NCBI GenBank assembly: GCA_965217015.1
Contig: OZ244224.1
Coordinates: 1,550,001 to 1,614,000, forward strand
Length of the DNA stretch: 64,000 nucleotides
Direction: 5' to 3'
From: JAYQKL01 sp038142705
Lineage (GTDB): Bacteria > Pseudomonadota > Alphaproteobacteria > RS24
Shown: piece by piece, positions 17,322-26,031 of the stretch
How the letters are laid out: each line of letters begins with the position of its first letter
How positions within the stretch are numbered: position 1 is the first letter of the stretch
Made by a program: the position numbers and the translations under genes
The notes under the pieces: generated by a model
Told to the model about the DNA's origin: nothing
The model's database searches: none
Seen by the model: the letters and a program-made list of their open reading frames with translations, nothing else

Positions 17322-18359
17322 TCACCGCGCCGCCGCACGCGCGAGACGCAAAAAGGTGTTTTGCCCAATGGCCTGAATGGGGGCATTTGTCGTGCGGCAC
17401 TGTCTCTCTGCCTCATGCAGAATGGTTAGGGCGGCCTCAACCTTGCCAAGCGACCAGAGTTTTAATTGCTGTTTGACTTTTGCTTCGCGCTTAAAGTGCA
17501 AAGGCGGGCGGAAACTGGCGCGCAAGGCGGCAGAAGTGTCACGGTTATTTTGCAGCACAGACAGGGTTTGGTGTAGGCTTTGGAAATGTCCGCGCAAAAC
17601 AATCAAAAGTCTTTGTGTGGTTTCGCCGGCTGTTTCGAGCCTGATTAAATCGCGGTCCATATCGTCGAGCTGGCCAAGCGCCACCGCATCAACCAGCTGA
17701 TAAACAGAAGTGGCGGCATTGTCGTGTATCAGCGCTTCCACATCATCAAGGGTTATCATTTTCGGTTCACGCTCTTTGGGTGGGCCCATATATAGCGATA
17801 GGCGTTCAAGCTCACTCATAGTGATGCCACGGTCTGCGCCCAAATGGCGCGACAGATAAGCCAAAGCTTGTTGCTCAATACGAAAGCCTTGTTTTTCAAG
17901 AAACTGGCGTGCCACCTGCTGCACATCTTGCGCACCATCTTCAAAACAGGGGAGTGCCACAGCGCAGGGCGTTCCCTCTATAAGTTTGCGCAGTTTAGAA
18001 GATGGCTTCAAGCTGCCAGCTTCTATCAGCACCAAACTATCTGGTGATGGATTCTGTAAATAATCGGCAAATATATCGACATGGCGGTCATTTGTTACCC
18101 GAACCTCAATAACCTTATTGCCGCCAAACATCGCAATGGCAGACGCTTCATCATTCAGCTTGGCGGGGTCTTGGGCCAGCTCATCTTCATTAAGACGCAC
18201 CATTAAAAGCGGGTCATGATTATCGCCCAGCGCCCATTTGGATATGCTTTTGGAATGTTCGCGCACCGCGCCTGCATCGCTGCCATAAATCAAAATAGCC
18301 CGCATGGCGGGGTCAGGGTTATTCACAAAAGCCGCTACCTCATTGGCTTTTTTCTTCAT
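17322..18359 (-). CDS. holA: DNA polymerase III delta subunit
   Basis: 345 residues. HolA is the clamp-loader subunit that opens the beta sliding clamp. The N-terminal part has ILIYGSDAGAVREHSK, which corresponds to the beginning of the clamp-loader fold in this family. The middle contains LVLIEAGSLKPSSKLRKLIE and the C-terminal collar domain has TQRLLIVLRGHFQSLH and KVEAALTILHEAERQCRTTNAP. HolA is weakly conserved, so the call also rests on context: it overlaps lptE by 4 bp downstream of leuS, the standard leuS-lptE-holA order in alphaproteobacteria. It converges on parB with a 19-bp gap. Confidence 0.9.
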   Translation of the reverse strand: MKKKANEVAAFVNNPDPAMRAILIYGSDAGAVREHSKSISKWALGDNHDPLLMVRLNEDELAQDPAKLNDEASAIAMFGGNKVIEVRVTNDRHVDIFADYLQNPSPDSLVLIEAGSLKPSSKLRKLIEGTPCAVALPCFEDGAQDVQQVARQFLEKQGFRIEQQALAYLSRHLGADRGITMSELERLSLYMGPPKEREPKMITLDDVEALIHDNAATSVYQLVDAVALGQLDDMDRDLIRLETAGETTQRLLIVLRGHFQSLHQTLSVLQNNRDTSAALRASFRPPLHFKREAKVKQQLKLWSLGKVEAALTILHEAERQCRTTNAPIQAIGQNTFLRLARAAAR

Positions 18360-18907
18360 TTTCCCTGCTCTTTCTGGTCGCGCTTTTTACGGGATTGGCC
18401 GCCATTGTCTTTTAGCGCCAATATGAGCTGGAGGCGAATATCTTCCGCAATCGCCAGCGAGGTGCGTTTGCGCGCATCGGCCTCAGCTTGGTCATTGGCG
18501 AATTCAGACGCAACTTTATTATAAGACGCTGCGCGTGTTGAAGTGCCTTCAATGATTGGTTGTCCCGTTTTGATATCGGAAAGTGTAAAATTAACGGTTT
18601 GTCGGAAATTGGCCCGCGTGACCCGACTGTCGCGCTCAATGGCTAAATTGGAAATGCTGTCACTTGATTCAAGCGAAAGCCGATAAAGCGGGTTCGGCCC
18701 GGGCGATATGGTTAAATAAAGCGCGTTGCGCACGAGCTGCACATCACGGTTTTTGGGCGCCTCAAGCTGAATGCTGGCAAGCAATGCGCTTGATTTGCTG
18801 CTGCCGGAATTGCTGTAAAGCGGCTCAAAGCCGCACCCTGTTAGCAGCAAGGCGGTCATGCCCAACGCAATCGCTTGCGCAAATGATTTAAATCTGAATA
18901 CTGACAA
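18356..18907 (-). CDS. lptE: LPS-assembly lipoprotein LptE
   Basis: 183 residues from a TTG at 18907. LptE plugs and helps fold the LptD barrel that inserts lipopolysaccharide into the outer membrane. The lipobox LLLTGCGF has the lipidated Cys at residue 25. The TTG start gives a normal signal peptide (basic residues, then a hydrophobic stretch); the only ATG before the lipobox (18859) would leave an eight-residue leader. The TTG lies 20 bp inside the leuS 3' end, so the genes overlap. GFEPLYS after the Cys, and an NLAIERDSRVTRANF segment, fit the family. It overlaps holA by 4 bp. The frame is open far upstream inside leuS, which makes over-long annotation likely. Confidence 0.85.
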   Translation of the reverse strand: MSVFRFKSFAQAIALGMTALLLTGCGFEPLYSNSGSSKSSALLASIQLEAPKNRDVQLVRNALYLTISPGPNPLYRLSLESSDSISNLAIERDSRVTRANFRQTVNFTLSDIKTGQPIIEGTSTRAASYNKVASEFANDQAEADARKRTSLAIAEDIRLQLILALKDNGGQSRKKRDQKEQGK

Positions 18908-21479
18908 TCCGGCCCGGAACGACGCGAACCGCTTTGATTTGTTTACCAGCAAGAGCATTCTCCACTTTAGGGTCAGCCAGCGCGGCATTGCGTACAGTTT
19001 CTTCATCTGCATCTGCCGCCACTGTGATTTCACTTCGTTTTTTCCCACCAACCTGAACCGGCAGGGTTATCATATCATCTACCAGAACGCTCTCATCGGC
19101 AAGAGGCCAGCTTGCATTTATCACCAAACCATCTTGCCCCAATTCTTGCCAACAGCTTTCCATTAAATGCGGCACTATCGGCGCGGCCAATTGCACCAGA
19201 AACGCCAGCGATTGGTGCAGTACATTGGCAGGGACATCTTGTTTCACCGCATCAGAAATTTTATTGCTTAATTCATAAATGCGGGCAACCGCACGATTAA
19301 AAGCAAGCCGCTCTAAATCAGCGGTGATTTTATCAAGGCTTTGGTGGGTAAATTTATACAGCTCGAGGCCAATATCCGAAACTGGTTTTTCAATTTCATG
19401 GCCCGCGACAAACCCTTTTGCGCGGTCACTGTTTTCATGAATAAGCCGCCACAAGCGTTGGATAAATTTATGCGCCGCTTCAACGCCGGCCTCAGTCCAT
19501 TGCACATCGCGGTCTGGTGGGCTGTCTGATAGCATAAACCAGCGGGCTGTATCTGCGCCATAGCGCGCAATAATATGGGTCGGGTCAATTACATTTTTCT
19601 TCGACTTAGACATTTTCTCAACCAGACCAACGGTAATTGGTGTGGCGGTATCAGATTTGAGAACATAGCCATCATCTTTGGCGATAATATCTTCAGGCGC
19701 GACCCATTGCCCATCGGGTGTGGCATAGGTTTCATGATTGACCATGCCTTGTGTGAACAGGCCAGCAAAAGGCTCCTTCACTTCAAGATGCCCCGTGATT
19801 TTCATAGCACGCGCATAAAACCGCGCATAAAGCAGGTGCAAAATCGCATGCTCCACACCGCCAATATATTGGTCCACTGGCAACCAATAAGAGCTGGCGG
19901 ATTTGTCTGTCGGGGCGTTATCTGGCTGGCCAGTAAAGCGGGCATAATACCATGAGCTGTCAATGAAAGTGTCAAATGTGTCGGTTTCGCGGGTTGCGGG
20001 GCCGTTACATGAGGGGCAGCTGGTTTTTTTCCATGCATCATTGCGCGCCAATGGATTGCCCGGTTGGTCAAAAGAGACCTCATCTGGCAGCGTGACGGGC
20101 AGGTCTGATTTATTGAGGCCAACCGTGCCGCAATTGTCGCAATGCACCACCGGTATAGGGCAGCCCCAATAGCGCTGGCGTGAAATGCCCCAATCGCGAA
20201 GGCGGAAATTAACTTTTTTCTCGGCCGCGCCGTCTTTAATGAGTCTGTCTGCCACCGCGTCAAAAGCGTCTTTAGGGGTCAGCCCGTTTAAGAAGTCTGA
20301 ATTTATCATCACACCAGGCCCTGTATAGGCCTGCGTGTCGATGCTATAGGTTTCAGCCGTCACGCCTTTTGGCAGTTTGGCGGGCAGCACAACGGGCGTA
20401 ACCGGACAATCATATTTACGCGCAAAATCAAGGTCGCGCTGGTCATGCGCTGGGCAGGCAAACACCGCGCCTGTGCCGTAATCCATCAACACAAAATTAG
20501 CAACATAAACCGGCAATGAGATATCGGACTGCAGCGGGTGGGTGACCGTGAGGGTGGTTTTAATCCCTTTTTTCTCGCCCGCCTCAATATCCGCTTCGCT
20601 GGTGCCGCGTCGGGCACATTCTTCCCGAAACGCTTGCAACTCCGGATTGGTTTCAGCCAGTTTTTTTGTCAAAGGGTGGTCGGGTGACAGCGCGACAAAG
20701 CTGGCGCCAAATAAAGTGTCAGGCCGTGTCGTATAAACCGCAAGCTGGTCAAACCCGTCTGGCGCGTCATTAAGACTGAATTGGATTTGCAGGCCCTCAG
20801 AGCGCCCAATCCAGTTCTTTTGCATGGTGCGAACTTTTTCTGGCCAGCGTTCTAGCGCGCCTAAATCATCAAGCAAATCCTGTGCGTGGTCTGAAATTTT
20901 CAAGAACCATTGGGTGAGGCTTTTTTGTTCGACCAAAGCGCCTGAGCGCCAACCCCGCCCATCAACGACCTGTTCATTTGCCAAAACGGTCTGGTCAACC
21001 GGATCCCAATTCACAATGCTTTCGCGCCGGTCCACAAGGCCCGCATCTAAAAAGTCTAAAAACATTGCTTGTTCATGTTTATAATAATCAGGGTCGCAGG
21101 TCGCAAATTCGCGGGACCAGTCAATCGCAAGGCCCATTGTTTTTAGCTGCGCCCGCATGGTGTCGATGTTTTCATAAGTCCAATCACGCGGGTGGACATT
21201 TTTTTCCATCGCCGCGTTTTCTGCCGGCATGCCAAACGCGTCCCACCCCATTGGGTGCAGCACATTAAAGCCCTGCGCTTTTTTGAACCGCGCAATGACA
21301 TCGCCCATAGCATAATTACGCACATGGCCCATATGGATACGGCCAGACGGATAGGGAAACATTTCCAAAATATAATATTTATCGCGCTGAGCGTCGGTGT
21401 CGCCAGTTGTAAAACACCCTTCTTCTTCCCAGCGCTTTTGCCAAGCTGGTTCGGTTTCCTGCGGGTTATAGCGGGACAT
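18888..21479 (-). CDS. leuS: Leucine--tRNA ligase
   Basis: 863 residues, class I aminoacyl-tRNA synthetase charging tRNA-Leu. The N-terminus has KYYILEMFPYPSGRIHMGHVRNY, containing the HIGH-type motif HMGH. The CP1 editing domain includes TTRPDTLFGASFVALSP and GTGAVFACPAHDQRD (with the editing Asp). A zinc-like motif appears in VVHCDNCGTVGL and CPSCNGPA. SSWYYARF, GGVEHAILHLLYARF and KMSKSKKNVIDP (KMSKS) complete the catalytic core, followed by the anticodon-binding and C-terminal domains. It leads the leuS-lptE-holA unit; a DUF3576 lipoprotein gene lies just upstream on the same strand. Confidence 0.97.
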   Translation of the reverse strand: MSRYNPQETEPAWQKRWEEEGCFTTGDTDAQRDKYYILEMFPYPSGRIHMGHVRNYAMGDVIARFKKAQGFNVLHPMGWDAFGMPAENAAMEKNVHPRDWTYENIDTMRAQLKTMGLAIDWSREFATCDPDYYKHEQAMFLDFLDAGLVDRRESIVNWDPVDQTVLANEQVVDGRGWRSGALVEQKSLTQWFLKISDHAQDLLDDLGALERWPEKVRTMQKNWIGRSEGLQIQFSLNDAPDGFDQLAVYTTRPDTLFGASFVALSPDHPLTKKLAETNPELQAFREECARRGTSEADIEAGEKKGIKTTLTVTHPLQSDISLPVYVANFVLMDYGTGAVFACPAHDQRDLDFARKYDCPVTPVVLPAKLPKGVTAETYSIDTQAYTGPGVMINSDFLNGLTPKDAFDAVADRLIKDGAAEKKVNFRLRDWGISRQRYWGCPIPVVHCDNCGTVGLNKSDLPVTLPDEVSFDQPGNPLARNDAWKKTSCPSCNGPATRETDTFDTFIDSSWYYARFTGQPDNAPTDKSASSYWLPVDQYIGGVEHAILHLLYARFYARAMKITGHLEVKEPFAGLFTQGMVNHETYATPDGQWVAPEDIIAKDDGYVLKSDTATPITVGLVEKMSKSKKNVIDPTHIIARYGADTARWFMLSDSPPDRDVQWTEAGVEAAHKFIQRLWRLIHENSDRAKGFVAGHEIEKPVSDIGLELYKFTHQSLDKITADLERLAFNRAVARIYELSNKISDAVKQDVPANVLHQSLAFLVQLAAPIVPHLMESCWQELGQDGLVINASWPLADESVLVDDMITLPVQVGGKKRSEITVAADADEETVRNAALADPKVENALAGKQIKAVRVVPGRIVSIQI

Positions 21480-21532
21480 TATTATTTCCTAATCTGTTGA
21501 CAAGCGGGGTTTGAAAACCCTCGTGCCCGTAT

Positions 21533-22090
21533 TTACTCGCCCGCGTCCACATTGGCAATACGCATTTCGCGCGCCCGTGTCAGAATAAGGTTTTCAAGCT
21601 TGCGTGCCGCTTCGTCAGATGCGGCGGCATCGACCCATTGCCCGCCTGATTGACGGGCTTGTTTGAAAATGCTGACACGCAGACCATCAGCGCGCAATCT
21701 TTTGTCCAAAATATAAACCGTCACTTTGGTGCGCTCATTTGGGTTTTGCGGTTCGCTATACCAGTCTGAGATAATGACGCCGCCAAATGGGTCGGCTGAG
21801 CTGAGCGGTAGAAACGAAATCGCATCTAATGTGGCGCGCCATAAATACCCATTCACGCCAATGCTGCCCGTGTTTTGCGCTGGCGCATCATTGCCACCAA
21901 AAAACGAAAAGCCATTTGAAAAAAGGCCGCCGCTTTCTGCTTCAGCAACGGTTTCGCCCGGCCCGCTTGGATAGCTGGAATCGGGGTCGGCACCGCCGCA
22001 TGCTGTGAGCAGAAACGGAGCCATAAAGGCGATGGCAAGACTGGTTTTTTTCAAAGACAAGGAGTGGTTTTGAAACGAGAAACGAAACAT
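21533..22090 (-). CDS. DUF3576 lipoprotein
   Basis: 185 residues from the ATG at 22090, which has AGGA about 9 nt upstream; the frame stays open to 22120. The signal peptide ends in the lipobox FLLTACGG (Cys at about residue 31). The mature part begins acidic and flexible, then carries the DUF3576 core: GVNGYLWRATLDAISFLPLSSADPFGGVIISDWYSEP, then RTKVTVYILDKRLRADGLRVSIFKQ. The family is an alphaproteobacterial outer-membrane or periplasmic lipoprotein of unknown function that is usually encoded beside leuS, as here. No enzymatic motif is visible. Placement in the envelope is inferred from the lipobox. Confidence 0.87.
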   Translation of the reverse strand: MFRFSFQNHSLSLKKTSLAIAFMAPFLLTACGGADPDSSYPSGPGETVAEAESGGLFSNGFSFFGGNDAPAQNTGSIGVNGYLWRATLDAISFLPLSSADPFGGVIISDWYSEPQNPNERTKVTVYILDKRLRADGLRVSIFKQARQSGGQWVDAAASDEAARKLENLILTRAREMRIANVDAGE

Positions 22091-22199
22091 AAAAGCTATC
22101 CTAATATTAAATAATTTCATTGTGACAATAGCATATCCAGCTTTGACTTAAAGCCCGAATTTTAAGTTTTATGGCTGGAATGAACGGTTTATGCCCTGC

Positions 22200-22835
22200 T
22201 TATTTTAAGGGGGTGTTAAAATGGTCAATCGCGGCATAGCCACAGACTTTTGTGTCATGCAGGCGATGCAATGCGGCAGGCCCCATGCCGCCCAAAGCAT
22301 AAACGGGCAGCTTGGCTTCCTTTATCAATCCAGCGCTGCGCACCACCCCTAGCGGCTTTTGCTGCGGGTGGGATTGGGTTGTAAAAACAGGTGACAGCAA
22401 GGCCGCATCAGCGCCTAGCTTTTGCGCTAGCTTCAGGGCGCGGGCATGATGGGCGGCCATGGTGATGAGCGGCGGGGTTGGGGTAAAGGGTTTTTGGCGC
22501 GCGCGCAATAATGGAAAATATTTTGCAAGGCGCGGGGCAAGCGCTTCAGGGCAATGCAGGCCTGCGCGTGTTTTAAGCGCCAACGCCGCATCGCCCGCAA
22601 CTAAAAAAGAAAGCCCTCGCGCCTGGCAGAGCGCGGCCATTTGTGTCGCCAGTTCGGCACGATGCGGGTGGTCGTAATCTCGGCAAATAACCGCCGCCCC
22701 CGCCGGCAAAGCATGCAGCACGGCGCGCCAATTTGGGACGCGATTTGCGTCACTCATAAAAATAACTTGCGGCAAGCGCCCTGCCCGTAAGTTTTGAGGC
22801 GGTGAGGGTTTGGCCTGAGGAGGCGTTGGATACAT
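22200..22835 (-). CDS. ThiE-like (thiamine phosphate synthase/TenI-family) protein, degenerate active site
   Basis: 211 residues from the ATG at 22835; longer starts would overlap the divergent yggS homologue. The C-terminal half resembles ThiE/TenI barrels: AALLSPVFTTQSHPQQKPLG (phosphate-binding loop after SPVF-T) and YALGGMGPAAL. The N-terminal motifs are changed. Where ThiE has QLR-K there is AVICRDYDH, where it has NDR there is VAGDAAL, and the Mg/product loop HLGQ reads LHCPE. So a thiamine phosphate synthase activity is doubtful. It may be the alphaproteobacterial ThiE-like paralogue often found beside the PLP-binding protein. Function unknown. Confidence 0.7.
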   Translation of the reverse strand: MYPTPPQAKPSPPQNLRAGRLPQVIFMSDANRVPNWRAVLHALPAGAAVICRDYDHPHRAELATQMAALCQARGLSFLVAGDAALALKTRAGLHCPEALAPRLAKYFPLLRARQKPFTPTPPLITMAAHHARALKLAQKLGADAALLSPVFTTQSHPQQKPLGVVRSAGLIKEAKLPVYALGGMGPAALHRLHDTKVCGYAAIDHFNTPLK

Positions 22836-22903
22836 GTAAATCTGCCTTGCTGTTTTTGCCGCATGTCTTATATGCTTATCATAGAAAGGAATACAGATAA
22901 ATA

Positions 22904-23599
22904 ATGCCTCCTGCACAGCCCCCAAAACCAAATGAAATGACCGCGCCCGAACGCTTAACACAAATACAGGCCGAATTGGCAACGGCAATGGAGGCTTGTG
23001 GGCGTGCGCCTGCGGCTCTGACGCTTATTGCCGTGTCCAAAACATTTTCGGCTAGCGCCATTGAGCCGGTTCTGGCGGCGGGGCATTTGGACTTTGGCGA
23101 AAACCGCATGCAAGAGGCGCTCGACAAGTGGCCAGCCTTGAAGGAGGCCTATCCGCAAGCCCGCTTACATCTGATTGGCGCGCTGCAATCCAATAAAGCC
23201 GCGCAGGCAGTGGCACATTTTGATGCCATTCACAGTTTGGACCGGCCAAAGCTCGCGGCGAAGCTGGCTGATGCTGTGCAAAAATACGCCCGCCAGCCGA
23301 CGCTTTTTGTTCAGGTCAACACGGGCAATGAACCCCAGAAATCAGGCATATTGTTAGATGATTTAGATGGGTTTGTTGAGGCCTGCACGCGTGACTATGG
23401 GCTTAAAATAGCGGGGCTGATGTGTTTACCGCCCGCCCATGATGTGCCCGCGCCGCATTTTGCCTTGCTTGAAAAACGGGCGCAAAATCTCGGCCTCACA
23501 GCATTAAGCATGGGTATGAGTGGCGATTATTTATCGGCGCTGCCTTTTGGCGCTACGCATATTAGATTGGGCACGGCTATTTTTGGCCCGCGCGGCTGA
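22904..23599 (+). CDS. YggS-family pyridoxal phosphate homeostasis protein
   Basis: 231 residues. This family binds pyridoxal 5'-phosphate through a Schiff-base lysine and maintains PLP balance; it has no known catalytic reaction. The lysine lies in LTLIAVSKTFSA (about residue 46). DFGENRMQEALDKW, LHLIGALQSNKAAQAV (HxIGxLQxNK motif) and FVQVNTGNEPQKSG follow. GLMCLPP, LSMGMSGDYLSALPFGATHIRLGTAIFGPR closes the barrel. It is divergent from the ThiE-like gene (68 bp between starts) and converges with the dioxygenase. No clear Shine-Dalgarno is seen before the ATG. Confidence 0.93.
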   Translation: MPPAQPPKPNEMTAPERLTQIQAELATAMEACGRAPAALTLIAVSKTFSASAIEPVLAAGHLDFGENRMQEALDKWPALKEAYPQARLHLIGALQSNKAAQAVAHFDAIHSLDRPKLAAKLADAVQKYARQPTLFVQVNTGNEPQKSGILLDDLDGFVEACTRDYGLKIAGLMCLPPAHDVPAPHFALLEKRAQNLGLTALSMGMSGDYLSALPFGATHIRLGTAIFGPRG

Positions 23600-23602
23600 G
23601 TT

Positions 23603-24451
23603 TTAAAACCGCGTATCAGCAATTGTGGTGCGATGAAGCAAACGGTCATGGCCATCATACCCCCCTGTTGCGGCGTGCAGCAAACAGCGATTATCCCAAA
23701 TGACCAGCATGTTTTTTTCCCATTTATGAGAATAAATGACCGCCTCTTGGGTTTGTTGTCCATATAACTCCATCAAAAACGCGGCGCTCTCATCTTTTTC
23801 CATACCAACAAAAGATTGAATGTAAGCCGCTGATGAAAATAAGGCCTTATTGCCAGTTTCATGATGGGTGCGCACTAATGGGTGTTCGGTTTGCTCACGC
23901 GCTTTCTCGCTGGCGATAATGTTTATCGAGCGGTCACTTTCTTCTTTATTATCGCCATAAACCCCGTCTGGCGCATAGGCCAGCTCAGCAGAATGCACGG
24001 CAATTAGCGTGTCGGCTTTGTCGCGAATGGGGTCAGGCAGGCGTTCATATGCAGCTTGCTGGTCGGCAAACAATGTATTGCCACCTTGGGGCGGAATGGT
24101 GATGCCGAATAAACAAGTGCCTGCCGGTGGGATTTCAAGAAAGCTCCAGTCTGAATGAAAGACTTCAGCAAAAATAGGGGCTTTTTCATCGGCCTTGCGC
24201 TGAATGGCAGCGATATGGTCATGCCCTTCAATAGATCCAAAAAACGGGTCTTCACCAAAACCACCAAAAGCCAAAGTGAAACGCTCAAGGTCTTCATCAT
24301 TAAGCGGCTGGTCTGGAAAAGCGAGGACTTTATGCTCAAGCCAATGCGCCCGCAAGGTTTCGGCTAAATCCTTCGAAATGTCTTGCGTGAGGTCGACCCC
24401 CGTAACATGGGCGCCGCAAATTTCATTGGTTGGCGTGATGGTTAGGGCCAT
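23603..24451 (-). CDS. TauD/TfdA-family Fe(II)/2-oxoglutarate dioxygenase
   Basis: 282 residues. The family hydroxylates substrates such as taurine, alkyl sulfates or carnitine-like compounds using Fe(II), O2 and 2-oxoglutarate. The metal-binding HxD is in EVFHSDWSF (about residue 100) and the distal His in WDNRCLLHAATGGYDG (about 260). The 2-oxoglutarate Arg is in RLLHRTTI. PPQGGNTLFADQQAAYERLP is also characteristic. All ligands are intact, so it should be active, but the substrate cannot be read from sequence. No transporter gene is adjacent. In marine bacteria such enzymes often feed on sulfonates, which is only a guess here. Confidence 0.88.
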   Translation of the reverse strand: MALTITPTNEICGAHVTGVDLTQDISKDLAETLRAHWLEHKVLAFPDQPLNDEDLERFTLAFGGFGEDPFFGSIEGHDHIAAIQRKADEKAPIFAEVFHSDWSFLEIPPAGTCLFGITIPPQGGNTLFADQQAAYERLPDPIRDKADTLIAVHSAELAYAPDGVYGDNKEESDRSINIIASEKAREQTEHPLVRTHHETGNKALFSSAAYIQSFVGMEKDESAAFLMELYGQQTQEAVIYSHKWEKNMLVIWDNRCLLHAATGGYDGHDRLLHRTTIADTRF

Positions 24452-24577
24452 GCGCTGTCTTTCCTTGATTTATTATTTTGCCCAACAGGCTCTCAAAAAG
24501 CATAGCAAAGCTTAAGCTGGCTTTCCAGTCTCATGGGCTTGTTGGATTTAATAATGTTTTGTCTGCGCGCCGGGTTT

Positions 24578-25102
24578 TTATAAACCGCGAATATGTATCC
24601 ACATATTGGGGCGCAAAAAGCCCCAAATTGCCTGCATGGTTTCTGGCGTCACCGCAACACAGCCCTCAGTCGGTGGCAAATCTGCGCTGGTGAGGTGAAA
24701 AAATATCGCACTGCCGCGCCCTTTCTGCGGTGGGTCGTCATTATAGCCAAGCGGGATAATAACATCATAATGCCCATCATCGCGCCAAAGCCGCTCATGG
24801 CGAAACCGATGCGGGCGCGTAATCAGGCGGTTATAATTTGGGTCTCTTGGGTCGTCTGACCAGCCATCATTAGGCTGAATGTCGCGCATATTGGCGGCAT
24901 GTTTTTTGTGCCAATGCGCGGCGGGCCGGTCTGGGCGTCGCCAAAATGGGCGCAGCGGAAACCGCCCAACAGGCGTGCAGCCATCGCCCTCTTTTTTATG
25001 GCGCGTAATCCCATTGCGCCCGAGCGCGCAGTCATAAAACCGACCCCTCAAATAAAGCCTGCCTTTTTGCGGGTTTTGCGGATTGGGAAATATCATTATC
25101 AT
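24578..25102 (-). CDS. L,D-transpeptidase (YkuD) family protein
   Basis: 174 residues from the ATG at 25102; an ATG at 25147 would add 15 unconserved residues. The YkuD fold is recognised by YDCALGRNGITRHKKEGDGCTPVG near the N-terminus, and the catalytic motif HLTSADLPPTEGCVAVTPE near the C-terminus (His and Cys of HxxxxxxxxxTEGCVA). Members cross-link peptidoglycan 3-3 or attach proteins to it. No clear signal peptide is visible from either start, which is common for the small alphaproteobacterial members of this group. It is divergent from the response regulator gene, an arrangement seen in other alphaproteobacteria. Confidence 0.85.
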   Translation of the reverse strand: MIMIFPNPQNPQKGRLYLRGRFYDCALGRNGITRHKKEGDGCTPVGRFPLRPFWRRPDRPAAHWHKKHAANMRDIQPNDGWSDDPRDPNYNRLITRPHRFRHERLWRDDGHYDVIIPLGYNDDPPQKGRGSAIFFHLTSADLPPTEGCVAVTPETMQAIWGFLRPNMWIHIRGL

Positions 25103-25277
25103 TTTGCAATTATATCGCGCTGTTTTTCTGATGCCAGCCTTCTTCATGAAAACTTAACCATATGATTTTAAGGATATTCAAAAAATAATGTTTGGAATAG
25201 AGCGAATAGATAGGGATAATAAGTCATATTTCTGGTTCAGGAATTTTAGGAGCGGGCAGTAAGCAGATTGGTTAAAA

Positions 25278-25964
25278 ATGAGTCAAACGCGTAAAATTTT
25301 GATTGTCGATGATGACCCAATTTTAATCGACACACTAAAAGAGCAACTCTCAATGCATGAAGAATTTGACATTGAGCTTGCTATGACGGCGCGCGAGGGG
25401 CTTGAAAAAGCTCGCGAGCTGTCGCCCGATTTGGTTTTGCTCGATGTCGGCCTGCCCGACCAAGATGGCCGCGAGGTGTGTAAGCTTATGCGCAAGGCGG
25501 GTCTGCAAGTGCCGGTGATTATGCTGACTGGCGCGGACTCCGAGGCGGATACTATTTTAGGGCTTGAGGCGGGGGCTAATGATTATGTTACTAAGCCGTT
25601 TCGGTTTGGTATTTTATTGGCTCGACTGCGCGCGCAATTACGCCAATTTGAGCAAAGCGAGGCGGCCAATTTTATGATTGCGCATTTCAAATTTCAGCCC
25701 GCTTTGAAAATGCTGGTTGACGCAGATGATAAAAAAATTCGCCTGACCGAGAAAGAAACCAATATTTTGAAATATCTTTTGCGCGCTGGGCCCAAGACTG
25801 TCCATCGCGATGTTTTGCTGGAAGAGGTGTGGGGCTATAATGCCAGCGTCACAACCCACACATTGGAAACCCATATTTATCGTTTGCGCCTTAAGATTGA
25901 AGCCGACCCATCAAATGCTGAGATTCTTGTCACGGATGCGGGTGGCTATCGGCTGAATGCCTAA
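25278..25964 (+). CDS. OmpR-family response regulator, orphan (CenR-like?)
   Basis: 228 residues. The receiver domain (about 5-120) has the acidic pocket VDDDP (D11-D13), phosphoacceptor D56 in LVLLDVGLPDQDG, the switch Thr in VIMLTGAD and Lys in YVTKPF. The C-terminal winged-helix DNA-binding domain reads IRLTEKETNILKYLLRAG, then VHRDVLLEEVWGYNASVTTHTLETHIYRLRLKIE. No sensor kinase is encoded in the window. An orphan OmpR-type regulator next to an L,D-transpeptidase and near oriC is the setting of the envelope regulator CenR, so this is a possible orthologue, not proven. The ATG follows a weak purine stretch. Confidence 0.9.
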   Translation: MSQTRKILIVDDDPILIDTLKEQLSMHEEFDIELAMTAREGLEKARELSPDLVLLDVGLPDQDGREVCKLMRKAGLQVPVIMLTGADSEADTILGLEAGANDYVTKPFRFGILLARLRAQLRQFEQSEAANFMIAHFKFQPALKMLVDADDKKIRLTEKETNILKYLLRAGPKTVHRDVLLEEVWGYNASVTTHTLETHIYRLRLKIEADPSNAEILVTDAGGYRLNA

Positions 25965-26010
25965 GGCTTGTTGAGGTTTGTTGGGGTTTGTTAGGATTTG
26001 TCAGGGTTTG
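25961..26010. repeat. 10-bp degenerate tandem repeat upstream of the DUF1737 gene
   Basis: Five consecutive decamers of consensus TTRRGGTTTG start at 25961, 25971, 25981, 25991 and 26001; the first is the most degenerate and overlaps the stop of the response regulator. The array ends 22 bp before the next start codon. One helical turn per unit would place identical faces on the same side of the DNA. Confidence 0.65.
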
Positions 26011-26031
26011 TCAAAACCATAAGAGGAACAC

